DNA of 64,000 bases, taken from Rotaria sordida. Its lineage: Eukaryota > Rotifera > Eurotatoria > Philodinida > Philodinidae. Of this stretch, positions 12,396 to 22,779 are shown one piece after another. Below the pieces are notes generated by a model. It was given only the letters and a program-made list of their open reading frames with translations, was not told the origin of the DNA and did no database searches. Positions within the stretch are counted from its first letter, which is position 1; the number at the start of each line of letters is the position of its first letter. The stretch lies in NCBI GenBank assembly GCA_905250125.1, contig CAJNOL010000976.1:25604-89603 (forward strand). Direction: 5' to 3'. Both the position numbers and the translations under genes were made by a program.

Positions 12396-13311
12396 ATCGT
12401 GCTTTATATTTTTGCTGCCTTATGACATTGAAATGGTCTTTTTTGATGAAGAATATAGTTCTGATAGTTGATGTCTCTATGAATACAACATGAAATTTGC
12501 TTCATCCACGATAATAAAAATTTTCATTCTTCATCATCATCATCATCACCATCATCGTCATCCCCATTCTGACATTGTTGTGATAAGACAAGAGACAAGA
12601 TCAGTAGAACCCTACCTCAAGCATAGAACAACAGTGTAAATAGATGTAACAGTCATCATTTTGCTTCTCACACAAGAGTATGTTCGTTTCTACAATGCTG
12701 AATATAATCCAAAGATGCATTTGTTTGTTACAATTTTTTACAATACATCAAAGCATCTAGAATGTTCAAGTTGATTCTAAATCAATTTTTTTCCCAATAG
12801 TTATTTTCATAGTTTGTCTACATTTTGATAATTTATTTTAATTCTTTTCAAAATTCTACTGTTTGAGAGACAACAAAAAATGAAATATTCGACAATCAAA
12901 ACAAAGTTGAAAATAGAAATAGATGACTAGTTTTTTTCGAACGTTGGTTTTAATTTCCAACAATATTCATCAATTTTCAGACATCCTAAAGATCGTCAGA
13001 TGAATACATTTTACAAAAAGATACTTGAGGATGTGAGTATGGGTATCAGTGTGCGGTGCGAGTATACACCCACACCCTAGATATCCCGACATGGAGAGGT
13101 ATATTTTTATGTAAGATAGGCGGTAAGCAGGCGCGTCGTTTGGCCCTTCATCATCTCAATGCTTTTTGTTGCTTTCCTTATCTCGACATCATTTAGAACC
13201 GCCAACTACCATTTTTCTCTAATATGCAGCCATTCATTATCATAGAATTGATAAAACCGAGTAGTGCCATAGAAAGCGTTATTCTTTTCATCCAACTCAT
13301 ACATTAAAAAA
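12396..13311. other. intergenic with microsatellite and one telomere-like hairpin
   Basis: A CAT/CAC trinucleotide-rich stretch lies near 12,535-12,560 and a telomere-like hairpin at 13,029-13,078. The dehydratase gene starts at 13,312. No other feature was supported. Confidence 0.5.
13029..13078. repeat. telomere-like hairpin
   Basis: GGATGTGAGTATGGGTAT is followed by TATACACCCACACCCTA, an imperfect inverted repeat whose right arm carries two CCCACA units. It belongs to the dispersed family. Confidence 0.7.
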
Positions 13312-16300
13312 ATGAAGATCGAGAAGATGGAAATGTTTCATGTCAAACCAAGATGGCTCTTTCTCAAAGTAGTATAATCTAATATTTCTTCAGAATTGCA
13401 CTCCTAAAAACAATTTTTAGATCACATGCGATGACGGGACAATAGGTTGGGGCGAACCAGTGGTGGAAGGAAGAGCTCAAACGGTTGAAGCTGCTGTAAA
13501 AGTAAATTGATAGAATATTTATTAGACGATCGAAAAGTGATACCTTTTGAATTTGCTCCATCTTGTTTCGGCAAAGTTCTGCAAAATTTTGCTCTTCTGG
13601 AATCTTCTCAACTGATAGCTGCATATAAAAAGTTAAATCTCTCACTTTTGGACACTTTCCGACTATATAAAATATTTTCAAATTCGCAAGATACTTTGAA
13701 TTCTATGCAATAAACATTCATCATTATTATACAGGATGGTCCAGAAGTTACCGGGTAGTCTTTGATTACGAATAACTTTTGATAGAAACAAGATAGGGAG
13801 GTGCGGTTTTCACCGTTGAAAAGACAATGCTCTACTGAATGCTTCTGTATATTATCGCTAATATAGATTGATTATGAAATAATCAGTCGGCGATCTTTGG
13901 AAAAACAATAATAGTTCTATGAATGTGACATAGGATAGAGTGGTCTAAAAATCGTTCGATAATCTGTAATTGAAAATGACTCTTGTTCTCTTCGTTTAAA
14001 CAAAGCTTTTCGCATCTCTTTCTCATAGTCATTGACTATGTATCTCTGGTCAATTTGTTGTTGCTTCTTGTTCGTTTGCTCTTTTAGCACATACCGTGTT
14101 TCTTTTTCTCTTTCCATTTGCTTTGTACGTCTCTCTTCTTTCAACGCATTACTTTCTTGAGCGTGCGAGGTATTTATAAGTGAAAAAATAAGGAACAAAA
14201 GGGTATTTTTTGATAAAAGCGAATGGGAAGCATATATTTGGTTGCTTTTGTTTTCTTTTGCACGAGTGTGCTGGTTGTGCTTAGCGCAAAGAATAAAGTT
14301 AATACTCATATTTAGTATTCTTTGTTTCTGGTTCGAACAGTGTATTGTCTTAAGTTATATCTGATGATGGCAGAAGGTCCAGAACAAAGATTCACTACAG
14401 AGCAAAGAGTATTTGTGGTAAAAAGTTTTTATCAGACGAACAACAAGACTGAGGCTTGTTGCCTTTTTCAATAAATAATTCAATCGTCACATCAAACGTG
14501 ACGCCATTGCAGATATTGTTGATCGATTTGAAGAAAGCGGCACAGTTGATGAGAACAGACGATCAGGTCGACCTCCTACTGTTAATACAGTAGAAAACAA
14601 AGCCACTGTTAAATCTCTTTTTATCAACGATCCCACAACATCAACTAGACGTGTTGCATCTGAGCTTAGCATTTCGAAAACGTCAATTCTACGGATTTTA
14701 TCTGAGTTGAAATTGCGTCCGTACCGTCCTCGCCTAGTGCAACAGTTGAATGATGATGATCCCGATCGAAGGATTGAATTCTGTGAAAAACTTCTGGCGA
14801 TGGTCGACGAAGATGATAGTATTCTTGATAAAATTATTTGGTCAGATGAAGCAATTTTCAAACTTAATGGCCACGTCAACAGGCATAACTCAGTTTACTA
14901 GGCAACCGAAAATCCTCGAGTCAATATAGAAAGAGATTCCAATGTACCTGGCATCTGCGTTTGGATAGGTCTGACATCGTATGATATTATTGGTTCGTAG
15001 TTTTTTACTTCTACTGTCACTGATGAGAGCTATGTAGAAATGTTACAGAATTATTTTCAGCCTGCAATCGCTGACTGGCCAAATTTGAATGACTTCTGGT
15101 ATCAACACGATGGTTCTCCGGCTCATTACAGTCGCATTCCTCGCGAGTATTTGGATGAGACGTTTCCTGGAAGATGGATGGATCGTCGGGGTCCAATCGA
15201 CTGGTCCTCAAGTTCGTCTGATTTGTCACCGCCCGATTTTTTTGCATGGGATGTTGTAAAAGACGCAGTTTATACAAAGAAGCCCACGTCGATTGATCAG
15301 TTACAAGATGAGATTGTTAATGCGTTTCAACAAATTTCAACTGACTTATGTAATAAAGTCTGTCGGCCCGTGGAATCTCATCTTTACAAGTGCATTGAAG
15401 CTGATGGTTTCCACTTCGAACAAGATTATTAACTGATTATAATGTGACTTTCTTTGAATCAAATACTATCTGATATTGATGCTAAATGTGAAAAACACAG
15501 CATAGGCGAAAATTTAACAGCAATTACAGATTATCGAATAATTTTTAGACCACTATATCCTATGTCACATTCATAGAACTATCATTGTTTTTCCAAAGAT
15601 CGCCGACTGATTATTTCATAATCAATCTATATTAGCGATAATATACGGAAGTATTTAGTAAAGCATTGTCTTTCCAACGGTGAAACTCGAACCTCTCTAT
15701 CTTGTTTCTATTAAAAGTTATTCGTAATCAAAGACTACCCGGTAACTTCTGGACCACCCTGTAGAATGTGGAACTTTTCAGCTTTTTTTTGTGAAAAAAG
15801 TTGATTTTGAGATTGTATTCATCAAAGGAGAAGTGGACATAGCATAAAAGAGGTAGAATGGTTGGTACCTTGCCTCAAAAGAGATTATTCTTCCTATTTC
15901 GTCAATTGTCTCAAGTAAGTCTGATATAAAAATCTTTTCTAGGAAATTGCTCGATATTTGATTGGTCAGGTATGACTTGATTTTGAATTAGATTTGTAAT
16001 ATTCTGAATTTGAAAACAGGATCCACGAGATATTGAAAAACATTGGCAAACCATCTATCGAGGCAGTTTCTATCGGTAATTGATTTCTTTTTAATCTTTT
16101 TGAATATTCAACTTAAAAGATTTGACAATTACACAGAAATGGACCCATTCTAACAAGTGCTCTGTCGGGCGTTGAAGAGGCTCTGTGGGATATTCTCGGA
16201 AAACAGTATGGTGTCTTTTGTTCTTGTTTGCTCTCCTATTTATTTGTGTAGTCTCAATGTTCCCGTGTGGCGTTTGCTCGGTGGAAAGGTGCGCGATCGA

Positions 16301-17539
16301 ATTCGTATGTATGGATGGTTACCATTTGAACCTACAGGTGACTACAATGACTTGAATGCAAAGAGCATCAACGAAAATCCGGAAGGATTTACCGCGTATA
16401 AAACATGCCCCTTTGCAGCAATGCAAATGGTTGAACAGCCACATGTATTACATGCTATTCGAGATAATATTATCCTTCTTCGGGATAAGATCGATAAGCG
16501 AATAGATGTTGCGCTCGATTTTCATGGACGAAGCACGCCAGCCATGGTGAGTTGTCCAAATTTATCAATCAGTATAAATGTAAATCATGGTATAGTCTCG
16601 TCGTATAATTCACATGATTGAAAATGTTGATATTATGTTTATCGGTACGTATACGTCTATTCCGACATGACTTTTAACAACAGAGGTGTTTATGTCATAC
16701 ATTGTTCAAAGTATGAGTGCTATGCAATAAACGATAACGCAATTATGTAATAGAGAGAGTTAGTATTGACTAGTTCAAGCGGGTAGGAATAGTCCTCTTT
16801 CGGTATCTGACCGAATGGGGGAGGCGATAGCGTGGGGACTAAGTTCTGAAATGGTGACTTGAGCGTGATGAGGATTAAGGTCGACTTCATAAAAAGAATT
16901 TCAAAAACTGACCACTCTCTGAAGAGTTAATTATGAAATGAATAAAACAATCCAAAACACCGCATATCATATGGACCTATGTCTTTTACATGTTTAGAAG
17001 AACCAGTATTACCCGGCGACGTGGCCGCTCTCAAACAGATCTCGTCTTCTACGAGTATTCCCATTGCTACTGGAGAACGTTTGTTCACACGTTGGCAGTT
17101 CAACGATCTTATCGAACAACAAGCCGTAGCAATCATTCAACCCGATATCTCCCACTGTGGAGGTATCTTTGAAGCGCGCAAAATAGCTTCCATGGCCGAA
17201 GCTCGAAATATTGCTGTGGCGCCCCACTGTCCATTGGGTCCTATTGCCCTGGCATCCTCGCTACAATTGGACTCATGTACGCCAAATTTCCTATGTCAAG
17301 AACATTTGACATTAGGTCATGACTACTTGAAAGTCCCGTTTCAGGTAAAAAAAAGAATCTAATTTTTCGTGTAGTTTGAAATGCGATGCATTTAGGTCAA
17401 GGAAGGCTATGTGGATGTACCTCATCTGCCTGGACTTGGAATTGAGGTAGATGAGGAGAAAGTGCGAGCAGGAATATTTGCAGGCGATTGGGGTATACCT
17501 CAGCTCCGACTGAAAGATGGCAGCTTTGTCGAATGGTAA
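13312..17539 (+). CDS. D-galactonate dehydratase-like enzyme (enolase superfamily), multi-exon, mariner in intron 2
   Basis: Resembles DgoD-type sugar-acid dehydratases (mandelate racemase/muconate lactonising branch), which remove water from D-galactonate. Readable exons: 13,312-13,368 (MKIEKMEMFHVKPRWLFLK), 13,421-13,501 (GWGEPVVEGRAQTVEAAV), 15,943-15,969, 16,020-16,075, 16,137 to about 16,211 (NGPILTSALSGVEEALWDI), about 16,252-16,546 (VPVWRLLGGKVRDRI ... DVALDFHGR), about 16,970-17,344 and 17,396-17,539. Expected active-site residues are present: DFHG (metal Asp, catalytic His), EEPVLP and GER (metal Glu), APHCPLGPIA (catalytic His), CQEH. Oddities: intron 2 contains a whole mariner; the junction 16,211/16,252 is one base out of frame with canonical sites; no good acceptor is seen before 16,970, where about ten family residues are missing. 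The gene may be decaying. The family is bacterial/fungal, so horizontal acquisition followed by intron gain is likely but inferred. Confidence 0.8.
13732..13975 (+). repeat. left terminal inverted repeat of the mariner
   Basis: Matches the reverse complement of about 15,520-15,761. The match continues to the segment CTAAAAATCGTTCGATAATC, whose partner lies near 15,530. It contains the 3' end of the minus-strand ORF. Confidence 0.9.
13917..14309 (-). CDS. second open frame inside the mariner, 130 codons, unknown
   Basis: Open from 14,309 down to 13,917, opposite to the transposase. The predicted product starts MSINFILC, has a hydrophobic patch (NTLLFLIFSLI) followed by SHAQE, and then a strongly charged Lys/Arg/Glu/Gln-rich tail (KEERRTKQMEREKE). 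It ends SITDYRTIFRPLYPMSHS inside the terminal repeat. Because the repeat is inverted, the same C-terminal peptide (AITDYRIIFRPLYPMSHS, stop) also reads on the plus strand in the right repeat at about 15,522-15,576. No family is recognised. It could be a captured or accessory frame, or chance. Confidence 0.4.
   Translation of the reverse strand: MSINFILCAKHNQHTRAKENKSNQIYASHSLLSKNTLLFLIFSLINTSHAQESNALKEERRTKQMEREKETRYVLKEQTNKKQQQIDQRYIVNDYEKEMRKALFKRREQESFSITDYRTIFRPLYPMSHS
14364..15432 (+). pseudogene. mariner transposase, DD41D type, inactivated
   Basis: DDE transposase that would cut and paste the element. The N-terminus starts at the ATG at 14,364 (MMAEGPEQRFTTEQRVFVVK) and runs out at a TAA at 14,472; the remainder is in another frame from about 14,480, indicating a frameshift. 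From there it reads through helix-turn-helix (DIVDRFEESGTVDENRRSGRP; STRRVASELSISKTSILRIL) and catalytic motifs: IWSDEAIF (first Asp), YQHDGSPAHYS (second Asp) and SSDLSPPDFFAWD (third Asp). My hand count between the second and third Asp is 41 residues, the rosa-type spacing. In-frame stops lie at 14,899 and 14,998. The stop at 15,430-15,432 is the natural end. Few lesions suggest fairly recent activity. Confidence 0.9.
15520..15761 (-). repeat. right terminal inverted repeat of the mariner
   Basis: Inverted partner of 13,732-13,975. The final bases are GGACCACCCTG followed by the TA target duplication. Confidence 0.9.
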
Positions 17540-20420
17540 TATCGTCCAGAACTTCTTTTTCCGTTTGTAAAAGATGTTTCTAATGAAATTGTCATTTTCT
17601 TGACGACATAAAAGTCTTCAAACATAGATGTGACTTCTCTTTCATGATCTGTATTTCTATCACAATCGACAACTGGATAATGAATGAAGTCAATTGAATT
17701 TGACATCACACCCGTACTCACACTCCCAGTTGAAGATTTTTCGAGATAATATTTTTACCTGATATTAGAACGAGAAGTGTGGGCATTTTTACGAGCAAAT
17801 AGAGGCAGTTTGAAGTGAAGATGTAGGTGTGAAATGATTATCCACACTAGCCCCACCCACTTTATACCAACGCCCATACTCTACAGTGTTGTGAATATAA
17901 TAACCATCGTTGCAAGTGACGATTCAGCTGGAACAGCATGGAATCTGCTGTATTTGGAGTTTTTTGTCGTCGTAATGAAAACTTTTCGTCAAATTGAAGT
18001 CGAATTTAATTTTTATTCTCTTTTCAAAAAAAGGTATTTTTACAAGACGCGTTGCGATTGAACTTTTTTCTGTTAGTGGCTGGACAACTCACATAAGCCA
18101 ATGTTGAAACGATAAGCCAGCCATTTGTGTAAAAACCTAATTGTGAGTGTTTTAATATGGAATGAAATGAGTTTATGGAGATAAATTGCTCAAGATTTTG
18201 TTTAATGGTCTCAATCTCATCGCTGATCATCAACTGACAACGATATACGCGCAAAGAGGACTCAGATTGATTGAACTGTAATCGATGATGAATATCGGAT
18301 ATGAGCGAAAGAACGAAATAAAATATTGCAATATTTTGTATATTTTAAACTAAAACAGTTATTGAATCGATGCTGCAATTCTTTCACTAAGAATGAAGAT
18401 TTTTTCTACTTGACAGTGATGCTAATCGAAGAGTGAAGCATGAAAGCTTGACTTCCTGTAAAACACGATTCACTCTTATTAGCTTTGATGCTATTGATAT
18501 GCAATGACAGAGCACTAACCAGGATTTTCTCTGTTCGTGTTCGAAGAAGATCCTGTGGAAGTAAGTATAGTTGCCTTGTGGATTCGGCGGATGTTTTACT
18601 TTTTCACAAACAGCAGAAATTTCACAGTTATCATTTTCTTGAGGCTCGTAATTCATGTCTTCTTATGTCTATGCTATGCATAACTCAATTGAATTTCATC
18701 AGTTGTTGTTCTGCTCAATGAAAAATGACTAATATCGATATAAATTCACCTAAAAAAATGTGTATTTTATTATTTACAATTAGTTCAAGCCTTTTTTGTT
18801 CATTCACAAACAAGATGAATTTTTTACTTGATCTCTGCCACCACCATCACTCTAAAGATGATCATCAAGAGGCTTGACACCTGCCGATCAAGATTTCACC
18901 ATCACCATTACATTGTGCCTTGTCTACTAGACGTTTTATCTCTGAATCTATGCGAATCATTGATTTTTTTTTCAATGAAGACTTTAAAAGACTGTCCTTT
19001 TTTTTGCCGAACTTTTAATTTTTCAAATAGAATTGTTAAAGACTCTTGTTTTTTTCACTATTTTTTCAATTTTCAAAGAAGACTTCGAAACATTCTGTCG
19101 AATTTTGATAAAAATTTCTTCAAAACAACAAGCAATCCAATGAAGCAATCATTATCTTGATGATAATGTCAAAAGTATTGATCTGGAAGTGGCTATTACC
19201 AGAATTGAGACAAAACTATCGATGTTAATGATAGCAGAAAGCTGCAGATTTTTGCCACGGCTAAACACGTAAGTAAATAATATATGCTGCCACTTTCGTC
19301 CGAAATTTCACCTAATCGAAAGCAAAAAGCTATAAACATCTTGAAACTATGCTGAACTTCAAAGCTTTTTTTACTTGACGCTTTTTACTAAAAATCTGCT
19401 TGATTTTTTTCGTGCCTGTTGACAAAAAAAAGAGTTCACCGACCGATTTCTTACCGAGTTATATAAGCAGTAACAATAGTGCATCTTGTCGCTAACTGCC
19501 GGCAGCGCATTCACTTGCTTATCATTAGTCAGATAGGTGACCATTCTCTTTCTTATCTCCCTCTCTCTTTTGTAATTTTGTGACTCATATACGAAATCAA
19601 CATTCTAGTGCATTCCTATTTATAAACTGATTTCAGATTCGGGTTCCCCAATTCTGATTATCTTCGGTTAAGTCTTTTAAAAAATCGTTATATTTTTCAA
19701 AAACACCTCTCCTTCATGAAAGAACCAAATTTGAACTTTCGATATCACTCGGTTTCTGGATAAATGTGCTGCCTGTTTAACAGTAACTTCTTACCACTAA
19801 CTAATGGGAGTTGTCATCATTTTCAGCTAGTTATAAACCAATTCCAAACAGCTCTAGTCAATCTCAGATCAATTCCGACCAATTCCAAATTCAGAAGTAG
19901 AGTTGGTGCACCCCTATTTGTAGCATTTTCTATTTTCCTAGTCTGTAAACTTTGTTTTGACTCTTTTTAAAAAAACTCATTATGATAAGTAGTGGGATCT
20001 TTTCGTAGATTAACATCCATTGATTGAATTGAAATATTATATAAGATGTAAATTACAGATAAATATAATATTAAAAATAGAATATATTACTTACGTAAAG
20101 TATCATAGAGAAATATGATAATTTAATTTATATTTATTTTAAATGAAAAATTCAAATTTTCAAGTAATAAAAAAACAAAATATCACGCTGGAATAGTATT
20201 CTGAATGCATCTCAATTTGTAGTATAATTTGACTTTTGATAAATCTAAACGATAGAAATTGGAGATGCTAACTCGTTATTGTCTAAAATGATTTAAATTT
20301 CTGTTAAGTTGTCATTAGATATCAACATTTCCAAGAGCGACTTAGACTTTTATTCTTATTGTAATGAAACATCATACAAGGTGATATTCAATACCTGATA
20401 ATGGCTTTTCTTTTCAGAAA
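17540..20420. other. intergenic with a telomere-like hairpin; weak minus-strand frames
   Basis: The hairpin at 17,821-17,862 is listed separately, and a C-rich arm-like segment (ACACCCGTACTCACACTCCC) lies at 17,707-17,726. Minus-strand frames 18,656-18,387 and 18,254-18,024 (VYRCQLMISDEIETIKQNLE) look mildly protein-like, and possible GT..AG pairs exist near 18,600-18,450, but no family could be recognised. CAC/CAT-rich sequence occurs at 18,835-18,910. The remainder is AT-rich. Confidence 0.4.
17821..17862. repeat. telomere-like hairpin, degenerate
   Basis: GATGTAGGTGTG is followed by ATCCACACTAGCCCCACCCA, an imperfect inverted repeat of the telomere-like family. Confidence 0.5.
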
Positions 20421-22484
20421 ATGACTTCTAAAATATCTTCTTTAACATCATCAATGGCTTCATTTTTATGTGATTTGATACGTATTCGTTCAGTTTGTGG
20501 AATTAATGCTGAGCGTTTTGTTGCTCAACGAATTTGTGTTGAATGTCAAAGTTTAAAATTAAAATATGATTTAATATCAGCACCCAATGAAGAACATCGG
20601 CCAAATGTAATTGTTACTGCTGGTGTGTCTCACTGTTTTGTTTGATAAGCAAAATTTATTATTCAGCTTATGTATTTTAGGAAATGGTCCTTCAAAGTTT
20701 TTGTTTGTTGGTCATATGGATACAGTAAATGTTGAAGATGAAACTCAATGGTCGTTTCCACCATTCGCCGGTATAATTGATGACAAAACTCAAAGAATTA
20801 TTGGACGTGGTTCATGTGACAACAAAGGTGGTATTGTTTGTGCTTTGTACACATTGTATTTGCTTCAACAACTTATTGATGGTAAGGTAATTATTTGATA
20901 GATAAATGTCTTTCTAATATACACAATACAATTTAGAGCAAAACTTAAATGTCAGTATTCAATTAGCATGTGTTGTTGATGAAGAAAGTGGTGCTTGTTC
21001 ATCAATTGGTGTTCGTTATTTATTAGATAGAAAATTAATTTCGGGTTCTGGTGCTATCTACGTCTACCCAGGTACAAATGTTACTATTGGACATCGAGGA
21101 CTATTAAGATTAGCAATTGATGTCAAGGGTGAAAATGTCCATACTGGAAGTGTAGAATGGAATACTAAAATGAAAGGAGCTAATGCGGTTCGTTTGTTTG
21201 TTTCTTTGTTTTTGTTTTATATCTAACTTTATCTTTTGTTTTCTTTTTTACTTTTAAACAGTCAACTACTTTAGCTCGAATTTTAATAGCATTGGAAGAT
21301 TATGCTTGGAACAACGATAAAGATCCATCCTTTCCTAATTTAACATTGATTGTAACTCCAGGTACGATTAATTTCTGTTTATATTCTTTCGTTCATTGAT
21401 ATGATAACTGTATTTTCTTCACATTATCAGCATTCGACATTTATGAAATTTTTAAATAGGCAATAGATGATAACTATACTAGAGATACTTAGAAAGTCAT
21501 ATTACTAATTAGTTTTAGAATGTATGTGCGCTATAGATGTGACTTAACTGAATTTTCGTCCACTAAATTATTTTTGACTGCAAAAGGACGTATTTGTATA
21601 AGGTCATTTTCTGGCTCCCAGTTTAAATCAAAAAAAATTCCTACCCATAAAGAATCAGGGCATGACCATAGGTCGATCTATTCATATGGTTATTGCTAAC
21701 AGTAAGAAAATTTCGAAATTCTTGTAACTTCCTGCTACGAGAAAAGGCGCCGCGGGATGAAAATGATTTTTGAAAATCTGCATAGGAGATATGAAAATTT
21801 CTAAAAAAAAGTTTTTTTTGCTGCTTGCAATAACCATGTGGATAACTCGAACTAAAATCATGCCCTGATTCTTGCTAGATAGGATTTTTTTATTTAAAAG
21901 GTGGGCGAGAAGAGAAAAGGATCTTATACGAACATGTTATTTGGAATGTCTACCTTATTTTAAGAAAAAGATGTTTGTTCACAGGTACGATCTTTAATGG
22001 TGGTAGTTTTCCATCTGTCGTTCCGTCGAATGCTTCAGCTATGGTTGACATTCGCCTAATGCCATCGACATCTGTTGATGATATTTTGAAAAAAATTGAA
22101 GACATTATGAAAACTATAATTAATGAACGAAATGAATTTTATCGTAAAATGACATTTAATTCAACCTCATCTGCTCGATTATCGGCATCTATTACAATTA
22201 AGAATCAATTACCAGCTGCAACAATTGATTCAAATCATCCGCTAGTTCACTCTTGTGTGAATGCAGTTAAAAAGATACTCAACATTACTCCTACAACCAA
22301 TGGATGCGGTCCAGCTAACGAAGGATATATGTTAATTGAAAGTGGTATTCCAACAATTTGTGGGTTTGGACCGATTGGAGGCAATGTTCATGGAGTAGAC
22401 GAGTGGATATCAATTCCATCAATGACTCAAACAGTTGATATCTATGTTGATATTGTCTCTAATTATTGTCAGTTATTCGGATAA
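20421..22484 (+). CDS. M20-family metallopeptidase (ArgE/DapE/aminoacylase type), five exons
   Basis: Zinc-dependent amidohydrolase of the acetylornithine deacetylase / succinyl-diaminopimelate desuccinylase / aminoacylase group; the exact substrate is not determinable. Exons 20,421-20,622, 20,681-20,881, 20,937-21,187, 21,262-21,361 and 21,985-22,484 join in matching phases to 417 aa. Metal-site motifs are visible: FVGHMDTV (His and Asp), GRGSCDNKGG (bridging Asp), DEESGACSS (catalytic Glu and metal Glu) and the C-terminal NVHGVDEW (last His). The dimerisation ('lid') domain lies between IGHRGLLRLAIDVKG and PSNASAMVDIRLMP. The first three introns are 55-74 nt. The fourth is 623 nt because it holds a foldback element. 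No sorting signal is evident, so it is probably cytosolic. Confidence 0.9.
21588..21935. mobile_element. foldback element in the last intron of the M20 gene
   Basis: Imperfect inverted repeats occupy most of the enlarged intron. AAGAATCAGGGCATGA (21,650-21,665) pairs with TCATGCCCTGATTCTT (21,858-21,873), and the outer parts also pair: TTGTATAAGG (21,594) with TCTTATACGA (21,922). The ends are approximate because the tips are diverged. Compared with sibling introns of 55-74 nt, the insertion explains the 623 nt length. Probably an old MITE. Confidence 0.65.
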
Positions 22485-22779
22485 TCATTAGTCTTTGGTG
22501 ATCATCATATTTTCAATGTCAGAGTTTTTGTGTAATTATTACTTGATAAAATATAACGTGACTATCAATTATTTTCGTTCAGCGATCTTATTTCTTTGAG
22601 TAAAATATGAAACGTTTCTTGATTTTCATTTTTATATAGATCTACTCACATACTTTCTTACTAATTATCGAAAAGTTTCTTTTCGTAGCAACAAGAACTA
22701 TTTTAGTTTGTATGTTGAACTATAGTTTATTCAACTTTGAGTTTTGATTCTATTTCTTTCTTTCTTTCTTTATTTCTGT
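22485..22779. other. 3' flank of the M20 gene
   Basis: AT-rich, with a CTTT microsatellite near 22,755-22,772 directly before the tandem array. Confidence 0.5.

Larger units (their letters stand above)
13732..15761 (+). mobile_element. mariner (IS630-Tc1-mariner, DD41D rosa-like), 2030 bp
   Basis: A complete-ended element flanked by TA on both sides (13,730-31 and 15,762-63). The tips are CAGGATGGTCCAGAAGTTAC and, inverted, CAGGGTGGTCCAGAAGTTAC. The terminal inverted repeats are unusually long, about 240 bp, and roughly 90% alike by eye. It carries a broken transposase on the plus strand and a second open frame on the minus strand. It sits inside intron 2 of the dehydratase gene, so it need not disrupt the host protein directly. 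Confidence 0.95.

Noticed and set aside
14487-14879. Minus-strand frame of 130 codons inside the mariner
   Set aside because: Antisense to well-conserved transposase codons, with Ser-rich low-information sequence.
16157-16621. 154-codon plus-strand frame taken as a complete small gene
   Set aside because: It is one dehydratase exon plus intron read-through on both sides.
16740-16880. GC-richer stretch in the dehydratase intron taken as a tRNA or structured RNA
   Set aside because: GTTCAAGCGGGTAGGAAT resembles a T-loop only superficially; no cloverleaf pairing was found.
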